Below, in pieces: positions 37,551-49,372 of a DNA stretch of 64,000 nt. The translations under genes were made by a program, and so were the position numbers. The stretch covers positions 876,001-940,000 of the forward strand of contig CALZFC010000067.1 in assembly GCA_945643635.1 (NCBI GenBank), written 5' to 3'. Each line of letters begins with the position of its first letter. The stretch's first letter is position 1. The notes under the pieces are model-generated. The model did not search any database. It had not been told where the DNA came from and saw only the letters and a list, made by a program, of their open reading frames with translations. The stretch is from Allodiplogaster sudhausi. Taxonomy: Eukaryota > Nematoda > Chromadorea > Rhabditida > Diplogasteridae.

Positions 37551-40144
37551 ATATTTGCTCGCGAAATAAGCAGAAAACGTGTCCTCTTTATAAGGTTTTC
37601 GGTTCAAATTTCAAATCAATTGTTTACTGTTCTCATTTTTTTCTATTTTCATTCTTGGCCAAAATTTTAGGCTGCTGTTTTTTTCCGTTTTAAATTGGCC
37701 GGAAATTGTCGCAGTGTGTATTTCAAATATGGACCCTCTTTTCGACCGATCAGGATGAGGTTGGCTGGAAAATTCTATTTAATCAAGCGTGATTGCAAAA
37801 AGATTGTCGAGAGGAAAAAAAAACGAAAAGATTCAGTTTTTGGCTTCTCTAAACCATGCCAATCTTTTTTTAAGTAATTCATACATATGTAGTTATTGTA
37901 CGGATAAAATATTTCATGTTTCTTTGCCCTCCCCCGATGGCCAAGCTGGCCGGGCTGTTGCCTTGAGGACCAGCGGAAACCAGGGTGCTCCAAGGTTTCT
38001 TAGAATCTATTTCGGATATTTTGCAATAAGAAAAAACAAACACACTCCGTTATTCGTAGCCCAGAATTTTTGCTTAAAAAAATTAATTTTTATAAACGGT
38101 TGATGTTTTGATATTAGCAGGCTCAGAACGTTACGCAGTGCTTTTATGTCTACATTTGGAAATAAAACCGCCTGTACGCAGTGAGTTTGGAGATGAAGGC
38201 AGTAATCAATTAATTATTATGGGCAATTAATTATAATCACCTAACAGTGACGATTCTTTAAAGTTCACCGAGTTATGTAATAAATTAAACAAGAGTAGAA
38301 ATTCATTAACCAAGTTGGAAAGGTTGGGTGGTATTCATTTTTTCAGTCAGTCATCGAAACCGCCGGATACATGGGGGAGGGTTATGTGAAATGGTATATT
38401 TTCTCGATACAAAAACCGGATATATGTATGTATATGACGTAAAAAAAATTGGTACGGTTTAAATTAGTCAAAACTCAATCTTTTCATTTCCATGAGAATT
38501 ATCCCGCATGGCGACACTGGACATCAACATCTTTTCATTTCAACCTTTTAAACTATTTGTTCGCTGATCGGGATAATGTGTTACCGGAATGTCGCGCGGG
38601 CTTTCACATGGAAATAAAACGGTTGAATTTTTACCTCCTATAAAATACACTGGGAATTTTTTTCATTTGGAAGTGAAAAGATTGAATTTTTGGCTTCTTT
38701 AAACAATTTCAATATTTTTTAAAGCCATTTCATATCTAGTGTTGTTGTGCAGAAATATATTCCATTTCTCATTGTCAGTTGCCTCCCCGATCATCGGCGG
38801 TTTCGATTTCTGACGCAACATATAAATAATCCGCAAAAATTTTTTACCCTGATGGTATGAGCGTATCTCCTCAATGTATGGAAACACAACTCGATGCCCG
38901 ACAACCCACTGGCTCGAGCCGAATTCGTTTTTTTTTTTTTAATTTTCCTAATAAGATTTGTTTGCCTGCCATGGTAAAAAGAGATTCAATCAAGGTTAGC
39001 GACTGTCAGTTACAAAACAAATTTGGAATGTAATTAAGAAAGTGAGACGAGCCAGTGCAAAATGATGAGAGAATTTATTTTTGAACTTTTGCAGTTGAAA
39101 GGGAAATAACCTCCATGCTTCATTTCAATAATTTTATAAAATAATTAGTAAAAGAGCTTTTAATTATTTTAACGGGCTCCGTCCGTTGAGTAGTGCGTTT
39201 ATGTGTTTGCTCATAAATAAATTCACCTGTACGCATTTGAGTTTAAGAGATGAAATACGGTAATTGATTAGTAATAAATGGCTTTTCTTATATCCAGGGC
39301 AATGACGATGTTCTAAAACAAAGATATCTTTAAAAAGCATCGAGTTTATGTTCTAAATTTATAGATGCAGAAGCAGACACCATAACAGCATCAAAAAGTT
39401 TTAGCTGGAGTATTTATATCTTCAGTCAGAAATCGAAACCGCCGGATACGTGGGTGGTGAGGGTAATGAGAAACGATATATTTTCTCCACACAAGCCTGG
39501 AAGTTCGCCCATCCAACATTAGCGTTCAACTCTAGTGCAAGCTAAGAAAGAGTCAAGCGCAGCGACGAAAAAAAACTCTCCAAATTTTACACTCTCTGCG
39601 CACCTCTCTCTCACTCACTCTCCCTCTCTCTCTCTCTATCTCTCTCTCTCTCTCTCTTTCACTAAATCTTCTAACTCTTTTTTCAATCTCGCTTGATGAA
39701 ACCAGGAAAAAATTTTCAGCCAAACTCTTCGTGATCGGACGAATTTGCGAGCGATAGAGCCCATATTTGAAATGCACACTGCGGCGACAATTTCCGGCCT
39801 ATGTTGACGGAAAAAAATTGCATTCTAAAACTTGGCCATAATGGACAAAGCATAAAACTTATTAGGTCTTATTAGGAAAAATAAAAAGAATTAGGCTTTA
39901 CCTTCGGCAAAATATAATTAGGCTAGATTCCTTCACGTGGAGTGCTACGGCGCTGGTGGCGGAGTCTTCCTGGCGACCTCTGGCAAAGGAATGGTCTGAC
40001 GGAAAGGTGACGGATTGAAACGAAATGCGGTTTCCCTGAAAGCTCAAGTCCAATAAATATATGGAAAAGTGCACCTTTTTTTGCCCACCTCCTTTCTCAT
40101 CCATGAAACATCATTTCAAGGATGAGAAAAATTATATGCTTCAT

Positions 40145-40213
<69 letters not shown>

Positions 40214-40274
40214 TGCTCTCTCTCTCTCTCTCTTTCGTTCTCTCTCCCTTCCTCTCTCTCTCTCTTTCTTTCTT

Positions 40275-40309
<35 letters not shown>

Positions 40310-40310
40310 G
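40145..40310. repeat. (CT)n microsatellite
   Basis: Imperfect CT tract of about 165 bp with TTTC interruptions near the right side of the repeat field. Confidence 0.92.
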
Positions 40311-42440
40311 ACTTGAGTTCTCCTTGAACCTCATTCATAATAACTCACCACAAAATATTGCCATCTCGTTCCTCTCAACTCTCAGGTGGTTTTGGAATGA
40401 CTGAGTATACTTATATACGGAACTCCTCGTGCCAACTTTTGATTGATGTGCTTACTCACCTTCAAGAATTTTAAAGTGTGCCTCATTGTCAAATACATGA
40501 ATTTCGTGATATATAGAATAAGTTGATCTCATCTTTTTTTTATTTTAATATACAATTCTTATTGTTAGATATTTGTTTTACATCCATTGTTTTCAGATCA
40601 TTGAAAGTTTCAAGACCAAAAACATCAACGCTCTGGTTTTCATTGAAGAATTTGCATAATTAGCCTGGAGTAGAAATTCAAAGTCTAATAAGGAATCTTT
40701 TTTTTTGCCTTACACGTGTGCGAGAGAGCATCTGTAATTTAAAGAGGCGTGACTAGAATGGTCACGAAAAAAGAATGGAAATATCAGATTTTAAGGGAAC
40801 TTAAGAAATTTTTTTTGCGCTTGATTAGCACTGTATCCTAAAGCCCTAGCATCGAGAGATTTCTTAAGTCTCGCACTTAAGGTGGGCCGCGCTTAAGAAA
40901 TCTTTACGCTAGCGTTTTATCCTTCCTTCCTTATGCCCTAAGCCTAATGGCCCTAACTTTTAAGGTTCAATAGTGAAAAAAAGAAAAGCCACTATACCGC
41001 CGTAATCGTTCCCTCTACGCGACATTTATTCTAATGGTAAGAGCATTTATCATCGGCAAATGATTAGTTCGCCCTTCTCACTACACATCGCGCTCGATCA
41101 TCCTCAAGTGTAATACATCGACGCTTTTTGATTAAATTCGAAAATTTGAATGTGGGGGAATCTTATCTCCTAACAGTCACGATACGTTAAAGAAAAAAGG
41201 ATAAATGTTGACATTAGCAGTGTTAAACGTTTTGGTGTATTATTTATATCTTCATTCGGAATTCGAAACCACCCGATGCATGGGGCGGTAATAAGAAATA
41301 GTATATTTTCTTCACATAAAAGCCACCTGCGACCATAAAAAATATCAAAATTGTTTCAAGGAGCTAAATACTGATTATCGAATTTGGGCATTTTTTCTCA
41401 GACACAGCGGCGAGATCTGTAATTTAGCCTCTTATAAACTATGTCCTAGTTTTTTGTGTGGGTACAATATTTCATTTCCCTTTTATCTCCCCCATGCATC
41501 GGCGGTTTCGATTTCTGACTCTAGGCATAAATAATCCACCAAACCTCGTTACCCTGATTGATGCTGAAGATATGTACATATAAATACTCCAGGAAATATT
41601 TTCAGCCCGCTTGATGAAACAACTAGTACTCTTAATTTGATAAGGATCACTCGATGCGCTTTGAAGAAATTTTTTTTCTTGCATACCATTCGTTCTACGC
41701 TTTGTTATCAGTTCCATTTTATAATCGATGGGACATCGGGGTAATGGATGCTCTTAAACTTTTCAATTTAGACGTTTGCTCTTTCATTGTGTATACATAC
41801 ATAGGTTTGTATGATATTTCAGAGCAGTCTTGCGTCAATTAGCAATTTTCTTTTCGAATGGCATAAACATATGTACATACATATGTCTGCATGTATGTAC
41901 AAATGTAGTGGAAATTGGATATGAATATTCGTATTCAAATTCTCTGCTACAAGTTGCCTAGCTTCCAAAAGATGTACAATCAAGAAGAAAATCCAAGGTT
42001 CGTGGCCATAATTCGTAAAAAAAAAATAAATTTGGTTGTTAAGAAAGTGAAAAATTTTGAGCGAGCGAATTTTTTTTTTTGAAAATTCACAGTTATAAAA
42101 AGAACCATAACTCGCATCGTTACTTGCTTCCATAATTGCTAAACTGAATTTTTTGTACATCCCATATATTGACCAACGCTGTCAAGTAGTTTAGTAATAC
42201 TTTTATGTCAAAATTTAGAAATTTTGCAATTAAAAGATACTAGCCCATTTAATCGTTTCCATATTTTCGCTAGAAAATAGTATATATTATAACCGGTCCA
42301 AGGGTCTCACATGAGCCTATTCCTTAACGTACACAAACAGGATAACATATTCACATATAAGCAGAAGAAAACGGATTGGTGGACCATTTATATCTTCAGT
42401 CAGAAAACGAAACCACCGGGTACCTGGGGGAGGGAATATA

Positions 42441-43526
42441 TAAAAACAAAAGCTATGCATAAATTTCAATAAGGATTTCAATTTGGCGGCTCGCTCCTCC
42501 CATTTTTCCCGAGTCATGAATGAAAGCTTTTTGTTATGACCGTTTTTAGTTAGGCTTGTCAACTTTTGCAAATATTGATTTAAAAAATACCTAAGAAAAA
42601 AATTGCATGGTTGTATACATTTCAATGTATCTTTTTTTAAATAACTGAACATCTACGAGAATGTATGTCTGGTCCTTACTCACCGAAGAGTCATAAACAT
42701 TTTGGCGACCAAGATATAATTGGAGGGGGGGGGGGGGTGAAGAGGAGTTGTAAGCGTTGCGTTGTTGCGTTGCAATTCTCTAAAGGAAGTGTTTCTCCCT
42801 TCTCTCTTCTTCTTTTTTGTCGTTTATAACATAGATAGCATATGCGGGCTTGCATCTCCAATTTCGCCTTTTCCAGCTTCCAGTCCAAATGTACATATAG
42901 GTATGCAATTCTGACAGAAACAAAATTTGCGCTAATTCATACAATTCTCTTCTTATATTACAACTAACAAATGAATGTAGTATGCACAGTGAAAGAGCAA
43001 AAGTTTAACTGCGAAAGAGCATCACTTTTAATATAAACTTTGACGTGTACTAATGTGAAATTGAAGACTCGAAAAATGAGAAGTGAGTCCAGTTAAAGGC
43101 TCCGTTTGAGAAAAACAGACAATTGAGAGAAAAACATTTATAGACCATCTTACAAAACGTTGAAAGAGAGAGAGAGAAAAAAAATTTTATTGAGAAATGT
43201 TGGAGGGGCGGGGGGGGGGGTGAGGATGGGAAGTTAGCACAATTTCTTTTAGAATGGCGCATGACGCTTGCTTGTTGAGCATCCTTCGATTTAAAGTTTA
43301 CACTTTATTCAACAATTAGGGGTCAAAACCTTAGACTTCAAACATCATCCTTCGGTATGTGACATTGATTATTTGTGTTCGTGGATTTACAAGGATTAGG
43401 AAGATTCGTCATATTTCATAGCTGAACCCATTCATATACAACACTTCTTTTGATACGCTTAAATTCATTCGTACATGAATAAATGAGAATTAAGCGACTT
43501 GCATTTCGTGTAGAGCCTTCGTGAGA
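42441..43526. other. Spacer between repeat field and IR-like gene
   Basis: AT-rich, with G-runs at 42724-42737 and 43205-43220 and a short GA run at 43163. No cassette copy was seen after 42440. An open minus frame at 42691-42888 (begins LDWKLEKAKLEMQARI, no ATG) has coil-like composition but no supporting structure. Confidence 0.5.
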
Positions 43527-44521
43527 ATGGTACTCCGACTCGGCTACGCAGACAACGCCACCTTTCCCTTCATCTACAAGACGCCGTTTCAGACAGTTCG
43601 AGGTACCAATTCAATGAAACTCTTATTTTTTTGTCTTCTCTCTCTAGAAAAAGCAGCATGTATGCATGTAGGTGAGCCCTATCATACCTATATTTACCTT
43701 AATTTTCCTGAATTGTGAGCTGTTTTAACTAAAAATCCTGTGTCGCACCAATTTATCGCAAAAAAAATTATCGTGTTTTTAGCTCCTTTTTCTTAAAAAA
43801 ATTTTTAAATGACGAACACGAATTTGACAGGTATTTTTGTGGACCTTTGGCGTAGCGCAGCTGCCGAAGTCGGAATGCTTCCCGTCGAGTTTGTGCGCGT
43901 CGATTCTTACGGTAAACGATGGATTAGAGGATCGGTCCCTTAAATGTAGTACGTGCATATCAGAAGAAATTTTCATCCTCCCTTTTCTCTCTTCTTTCCA
44001 ATATGTATGTACGTTGAACAAGAACGGCGAAAGCGCATGGAAATAGTGAGCGTCCAGGAGAGAAAAAGGAGGGCAAAAAAATTTTTTCCCGGATATGCAC
44101 GAACATTCGCCGGAGTTACTCTCTAACAATAAGCAGAAAAAAGAAATAGAGAATAAACAAATGAATGACAATTATGTAGCGATAAAAGAAAGCAATTTAG
44201 TGAGGGTTTTCATGTAAATTAGACATACATATGTATGTATGGCGCACCACGTCTAAAATGTAGTATCTTACTTGTCTCTAAACTACACTTAATGTAGTTA
44301 ATTAATGTAATGATAAGAAAAGTGCCAGCCAATGAGTCGTCCAATAGCCAATTGCACTACAATGGGATTCAGGTAGCTTCACTCCGATCAACGAGAAAGG
44401 CGATTTCGACGGAGCTTTCGGCATGATTCAGAGAGGTTCTTGAGCGAGGCTTTCTTTCATCATCAGTACAGTCTGGACTGTGCATTTGAACTTTATTATT
44501 TCGCTAGAATATCTATTATGA

Positions 44522-44561
<40 letters not shown>

Positions 44562-47033
44562 GTATTTATTTGTATTCTGCTTTTGTGTGTTTCGAAGGTG
44601 AGCTCGACGGAGTGTTCGAAGGGCAAACTTATGGCAGCGAACGAATGGCGTCTTTCCACTACACTCATACTGTCTTCTGGCTATATGTCTGATCACCATT
44701 AAATTGATTGGATTATTTTGTGTTAAAAATATATAAAAGAATATGAAATAAATTCTTATTCATACATTATTACAGTACAATTACTATGAATATAAAATAA
44801 TATTTCTAATTCTTACTTTATAGTACAATTACTATGAACGAGTGGATTTGGACGCTGGATGGGCGCTCGATGAATTCATCGTCTTTCCACCACAAATTCT
44901 TGTCGCCCTCGTGGTCGTCTTGGTCATCGCATACGCACTGGAGAGTCTCGCTCTTGTTATGCATTCTATCGTCCTCGTAAAGAGAGCATCAAGGTTAGAT
45001 ATACATACATTCATAGAATAATATCTAGGCTGGTGTGAAAGGTTTGCGTTACACCCTTCGAGGGCTGATTACAAAGTCACCAGTCCTCACCCAGCCCAGA
45101 TCCTATTCTACATACATATGTATGTATGTAAATACGTAAAAGTATAACTTGTCATATGTACCATAAGTGTAACAAGTAAAAATTGAGCAGGCAGCTCTCC
45201 TCGTCCTCAATTCTCCTACACATTTGGAGCGCGAATCCAATGAGTGCACGGCGGCCGGCGATGGTCGCCTTCCTTCTTGCCATTCTGCTGCTTCTCGTCA
45301 TCTACAACAGCCTCTACCAGGGCGCTGCCATGGAGAGCTCCGTCAATCCGCCGACGTTTGTTTGGTTTAAAGATATTTAAAAAAAACGATCATCCAAACT
45401 CCCCTGTACTCACTCCAATGCCTCAAACCCACAATCCTCATCCATGGGTTCAGTCCTCACCCAAGTCCTCACCCCAGTAGCCAGCCCAGTCATCACCCAA
45501 CTCCTCTCCCCAGTAGCTAGCCCAGTCCTCCTACCTCTGAAACTCAGAACAACGATGCAGCTTCTGAACGCACTTCGCGAGGGCACCGCGCGTCTCGTCA
45601 CGAAGGGCGACTTCCAACTCAAGCCAGAAGCTGTCAGAGAGTTCATTCAGACTTTTGTAGGGATTGCACTCAAAAATAAATTTTTTAATCATCGTGCACG
45701 CGAACATTTTTGCCGCAACCTGCTTTCGGAACAATGTATCTCATACACCCACACAATATTCAATGTGCAAGAAGCAAGACAATTTACTCCGGCGATGTCT
45801 ACACAAAAAAGCAAACATTGTTTCCCATGAGGTCGTCGAACTGTTCGGTGCGAGCCGCGCTGAAGTTTCGAGTGCGCGGCTATTGACTGAGCCCAATCGG
45901 CAACGTATGGCTGATATGGTTTCATTTTCATATCATTTTCTTTTTGAAGGAACGACAAATAGACCAAAAATAGATATTTAAGCATTTTATTTTTTTATCA
46001 CCCTGAAAGTAGTATATGTACATAAAATAGAAATGAAGAAAATACTACAAAATATCATAAAGACAAATTGTTGTCAGGTATGCGCTCCGCTCGTCGGCGA
46101 CAATCTCTTGAAGACATTCGCTCGCGATGTCGTCATCGCCGGCTTCTCCGCCTTCCAACTTGGCAATAACGGCAACTTTCACGTTCGATGCGCGTTGAGA
46201 CAGTATGTCTTCCTCTCCCTTGAATATTTAAAAGTTAAGGCCATAAGGTTTAGGGCTTAAAGTTAGGGAATTTTATATGACCCTTCAGGGTTTTTTTTTT
46301 TTAATTAAATGAAATGTTTATATGTCAATTATGCATTTTAAGAGTATCATCTTGAATATTTATTTATTTTTACCTTATTATATCCCGCGCAGGATTTTGC
46401 CGCCTTCTCGCGCAGACTTCTCGCGACTTGCGCCCAATTATCCCGTACTGATCGCGCACTCTTTCCTGCTGCCGATCCCTGCATGCTTCTACATGCGCAA
46501 AGATCGACGGCTCGCGCCTCTTCGGAAAGCGCTCAACCGTCAACTTCTCATGCTCTACAGCCCGGATCGGGTTGGTTGAGACGTTGATTCAATAGCCTTC
46601 ACACATGGGTTTTCTGGGATCTCGTAGACGGTGTCCTGATTTTTGGTCAAATGGCTATTGGCCACCTGATTTTGGCTTGGGCAATAATCAAATGACCAAA
46701 AATCATCAAAAAATTCGACCAAAAATCATTTGACCAAAAATCATCAAGGAGCCCGGGTCGGCCACTGGGTTCCATCAACGCACATCCTGAATTTGTTGTG
46801 TGTCCGATTTCCAGCTGGATGCGATCGTCCGTCAGCATCTATCGAAACCGCGAGGAGGAGCGGTCAAGTTCAAGCCGCCTGCCTTCTCGAACACCGTCAT
46901 GACGCTCAGTCAACTGCGCGTGCCATTTCTCACCCTCTTCCTTGTCGATGCTCTCGCCATTGTTGTTGTTTTCTTTGAGCGCGTCTACTTTCGACAACTC
47001 TCTGCAGCCGCTCTTGAAGCGGCAAGAAATTAA
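43527..47033 (+). CDS. Ionotropic-receptor-like glutamate receptor homologue (divergent iGluR)
   Basis: Eleven exons: 43527-43602, 43831-43911, 44373-44435, 44598-44686, 44824-44993, 45191-45355, 45548-45656, 45772-45918, 46078-46202, 46393-46570 and 46815-47033. They join in phase to 473 residues and end in TAA. The N-terminal half matches the S1 ligand lobe: VLRLGYADNATFPFIYK, then IFVDLWRSAAAEVGMLPVEF, then DGVFEGQTYGSERMASFHYT. In the last, Thr and Arg keep the T-x4-R spacing of the glutamate alpha-carboxyl site. TM1 is PPQILVALVVVLVIAYALES, the TM3 region MVAFLLAILLLLVIYNSLYQ and TM4 FLTLFLVDALAIVVVFFERV. There is no amino-terminal ATD domain and the SYTANLAAF gate motif is replaced, as in arthropod and nematode IRs. 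Such proteins form ligand-gated cation channels or sensory receptors. The start is the first in-frame ATG; an acceptor just upstream (43513) leaves room for a further 5' exon. Exons 6-8 have the least certain borders. Confidence 0.87.
44525..44559. repeat. (TA)n microsatellite
   Basis: About 17 TA units in the intron between IR-like exons 3 and 4. Confidence 0.95.
46631..46750. repeat. Small inverted repeat in the last IR-like intron
   Basis: TTTTTGGTCAAATG at about 46636 is matched in reverse by CATTTGACCAAAAA at about 46726, with further tandem ACCAAAAATCATCAA copies between. It can fold into a hairpin of about 110 nt. It could be a tiny foldback element. Confidence 0.6.
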
Positions 47034-47129
47034 AGCATTTTTCCTATTTATCATAAAGCTTGGGTCATCGTGAGCTGCTACTGGGCGGGAAAAAACGCAT
47101 TTCAATGGAAATGATATGAAGAATGTACG

Positions 47130-48065
47130 GTCCAGCAAGGATGTGCATCAAGAATCTGGCTAAGTAAGCGATTCGAGTCCGACGGTAGCCGAATGTTCCT
47201 TCGCGTGCTCAACTCGTTCTCGACAACGAGTGTCAACTTCAGCTGCTCACACAAAAAAAAAGATCAACGACAGGAAACATTCGAGCACGATTTACTGGGT
47301 CTAACAATAAGCAATTCTAATAGTACATATTTATGCTGAAATAAATCAGGTGCACGTTCATAGCAATAATAGTCGAAAACATTTCAATATGTCAGACAAT
47401 ATGCGGGCATGACCACCGAACTGAGGCTCTCTTGAATCAAAACATAAAATTTCAACAACTAACATCACACCTAAAAATAGTATAGCATCATCATTTTGCC
47501 GTAGTTTGCTCTTGATTTTCATCGTACCATTTGTTCTCTGAACTCTTCTCGGCCGCCTTCTCATCTTTCCTGAACGCTTTCCCAAATATGCTTTGAATTC
47601 GCGGAATTAGTTGATTAATAACTTGCCGACAAAAATTTTATACTAGTTTAAAAAAGTAATATATGCTTCGGAAGATGGATGGGGCTAGCTAACGCGATCT
47701 CGCCTGCGGCTTTCCAGAAGCAACACGCGGCGACGAGCGCAAGAAGGATCGTAATGGTAGACCGGCAGCCATGGCGACATCACGAAGAGTGCCACACTCG
47801 CTCGCCTTAAAAAAGCAGGATATTGAGACAGAGGCACTGTTTGTCCATATAGTTCTCTCTCTCTTTCTTTCCCTCTCTCTCTCTCCCTTTCTCTCTCTTT
47901 TTTTCTTTCTCTCTCTCTCTCTCTCTCTGTCTTGCGCTACAATTTGTGTGCTTGTTCTTGTTCATCTGTGCTTCCGACGTGCTATTTGAGCAGCCGTATC
48001 CTCTGGAAGTCATCTCGGACAATAAGGTGTGTCGGATTGGGTCAAGTTCTCGGCCAGACATGCCT
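47130..48065. other. Exon-like GC-rich islands, strand and gene unresolved
   Basis: Four islands downstream of the IR-like gene have coding-like composition. 47140-47250: the minus frame LKLTLVVENELSTRRN follows acceptor TGTGAGCAG. 47497-47600: the minus frame FGKAFRKDEKAAEKSSENKW ends NQEQTTAK and a TGA stop. 47680-47800: minus frame ITILLALVAACCFWKAAGEI, or plus frame ANAISPAAFQKQHAATSARR. 47995-48065: minus frame MSGRELDPIRHTLLSEMTSR, or plus frame SDWVKFSARHAFAYFVNI with a TAA stop. A minus-strand gene ending at 47497 is possible, but the phases could not be closed. Confidence 0.35.
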
Positions 48066-48290
48066 TCGCCTACTTTGTTAACATCTAAACCTTTTTTTAC
48101 CGTTGTGCCTCTCTAGAGAGAGGGAGAGAGAAGGAGAAGAAGAAGGAGAGAGAGAGAGAGGGAGAGAGAGAACGGGAGAGAAAGAAAAAGAGAGAGATAG
48201 AGAAAGAGAGAGAGATAGAGAGAGAAGGAGATTGAGCGGAAGAGAAAGAAAGAAAGAGAGAGCGAGAGAGAGAGAGAGAGAGAGAGAGAA
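47855..48290. repeat. CT tract (47855-47930) facing GA tract (48115-48290)
   Basis: Two microsatellites of opposite polarity flank the 47995-48065 island. A further GA tract is at 48865-48990, next to open but unassigned frames at 48725-48860. Confidence 0.88.
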
Positions 48291-48956
48291 ATCTGTATCG
48301 ATTTAACGGAGCGTCTGCTAGCGTTCAATCCCACGGGGTAGTTGTGGTAAAGATATAATTTTAACAAGACGAAAAACATGCCAGAGCCCTCACGAACGAA
48401 AGAATACATGAAAACCTTCAAACAATTTTAAGTCGTCTTCAGCTCGCAAACAGATAGGCCGAATAACTGAAAAATTACCTTGTCTGTCTCCAAATGAACG
48501 CCGTATTTCCTACCCAGCGTATTCTTTTTTTGTTTTCTAAAGACATTTCATTGGGTAATTTGTTTTTTCTTATATACATTTGTATATGGTAACAATGTGC
48601 AATGAAACATATGTGATGATCAAATATCAGGTAATTACATTGAATGAGCTCGTCTACATATGTACATACATATGTATGTACATAAGTAGGCATGCAGTCT
48701 ATTCTGATGATGAATAACGGATAAGAATGCGTGGAATGTGTGTGCCTCAATGCGATTTCGGGCGAGACTCTGATGGAAAAAGAGACAATAGCAATTATAA
48801 CGGACGCGTTATGGGGCGAGCGAAGAATGCCAATCGTATATTTCAGGCATCACATAGGGATGGGGGAGGAGAGAGGGAGAGAGAGAGAGAGATCATGCGA
48901 GAAAGAGAAATACTGAGAGAGAGAAAGAGAGAGAGAGAGCGGGTTAGAAAGGGAAC

Positions 48957-48987
<31 letters not shown>

Positions 48988-49372
48988 AGCACTACATTCT
49001 TCCTCAACTCGTATTGCCATCTCATAACAGGTAGTCTGAAATGGAACGGCGGATATGTCTGTACCAGAGTATGCGCATAGATTTCTTCAGGCTAAACTAT
49101 TTTATTTTATCCATTTTTAACTCTTCCACATCACAGACGAGAGAGAAAGGAGCATGTATTGTAGTAAGTTGTTTTTTAAATGTTTTATTTGCAATTAGTA
49201 CTTGAGGCGTTCGACCCAACCCTTAAAGTGCACCAGAACCAACCGTAATCAATGTGAATTTGCCGGACTGTGAACTGTGGTCGCTTCTCCCTAAAACCAT
49301 ATGTCTTACAATCAGGCAAAAAGGCGCGAATTCAAATGCCAGTTTTTAGCTGCGTGAAATTCGAGACAGGGG

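Larger units (their letters stand above)
15560..42440. repeat. 27-kb field of degenerate recurring cassettes
   Basis: The same short modules return in the same order across 27 kb. Module B: AAAACCGCCTGTACGCAT (for example 21436, 23992, 38165). Module A: TATTTATATCTTCAGTCAG then GAAACCGCCGATACATG (24 plus and 4 minus copies). Module C: GGGCGAGAGAGCATCTGTGA (15737, 20608, 22965, 32391, 36290, 40720). Module D: GCTCGCCGTCGACATTTATG (17609, 19407, 22301, 35450). Module E: GGAGAAACCGGGCATGGCTG. Module F: TCGTCGGCCACTTCGACGAA. Module H: CTCGAGGAATTCAAG then GTGACTTTCAATTGTAA. Copies are substituted and rearranged. The average spacing of module A is near 1 kb. No reverse transcriptase, transposase or long intact frame was seen. 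It could be a decayed tandem gene family or a nested non-autonomous repeat. Confidence 0.85.

Noticed and set aside
15560..42440. LTR retrotransposon, Polinton or Helitron as the source of the field
   Set aside because: No reverse transcriptase, integrase, Rep/helicase or polymerase motif, and no long terminal repeats or long inverted ends, could be found on either strand.
47160..47180. B-box-like GATTCGAGTCC
   Set aside because: No A box at the right distance and no cloverleaf stems.
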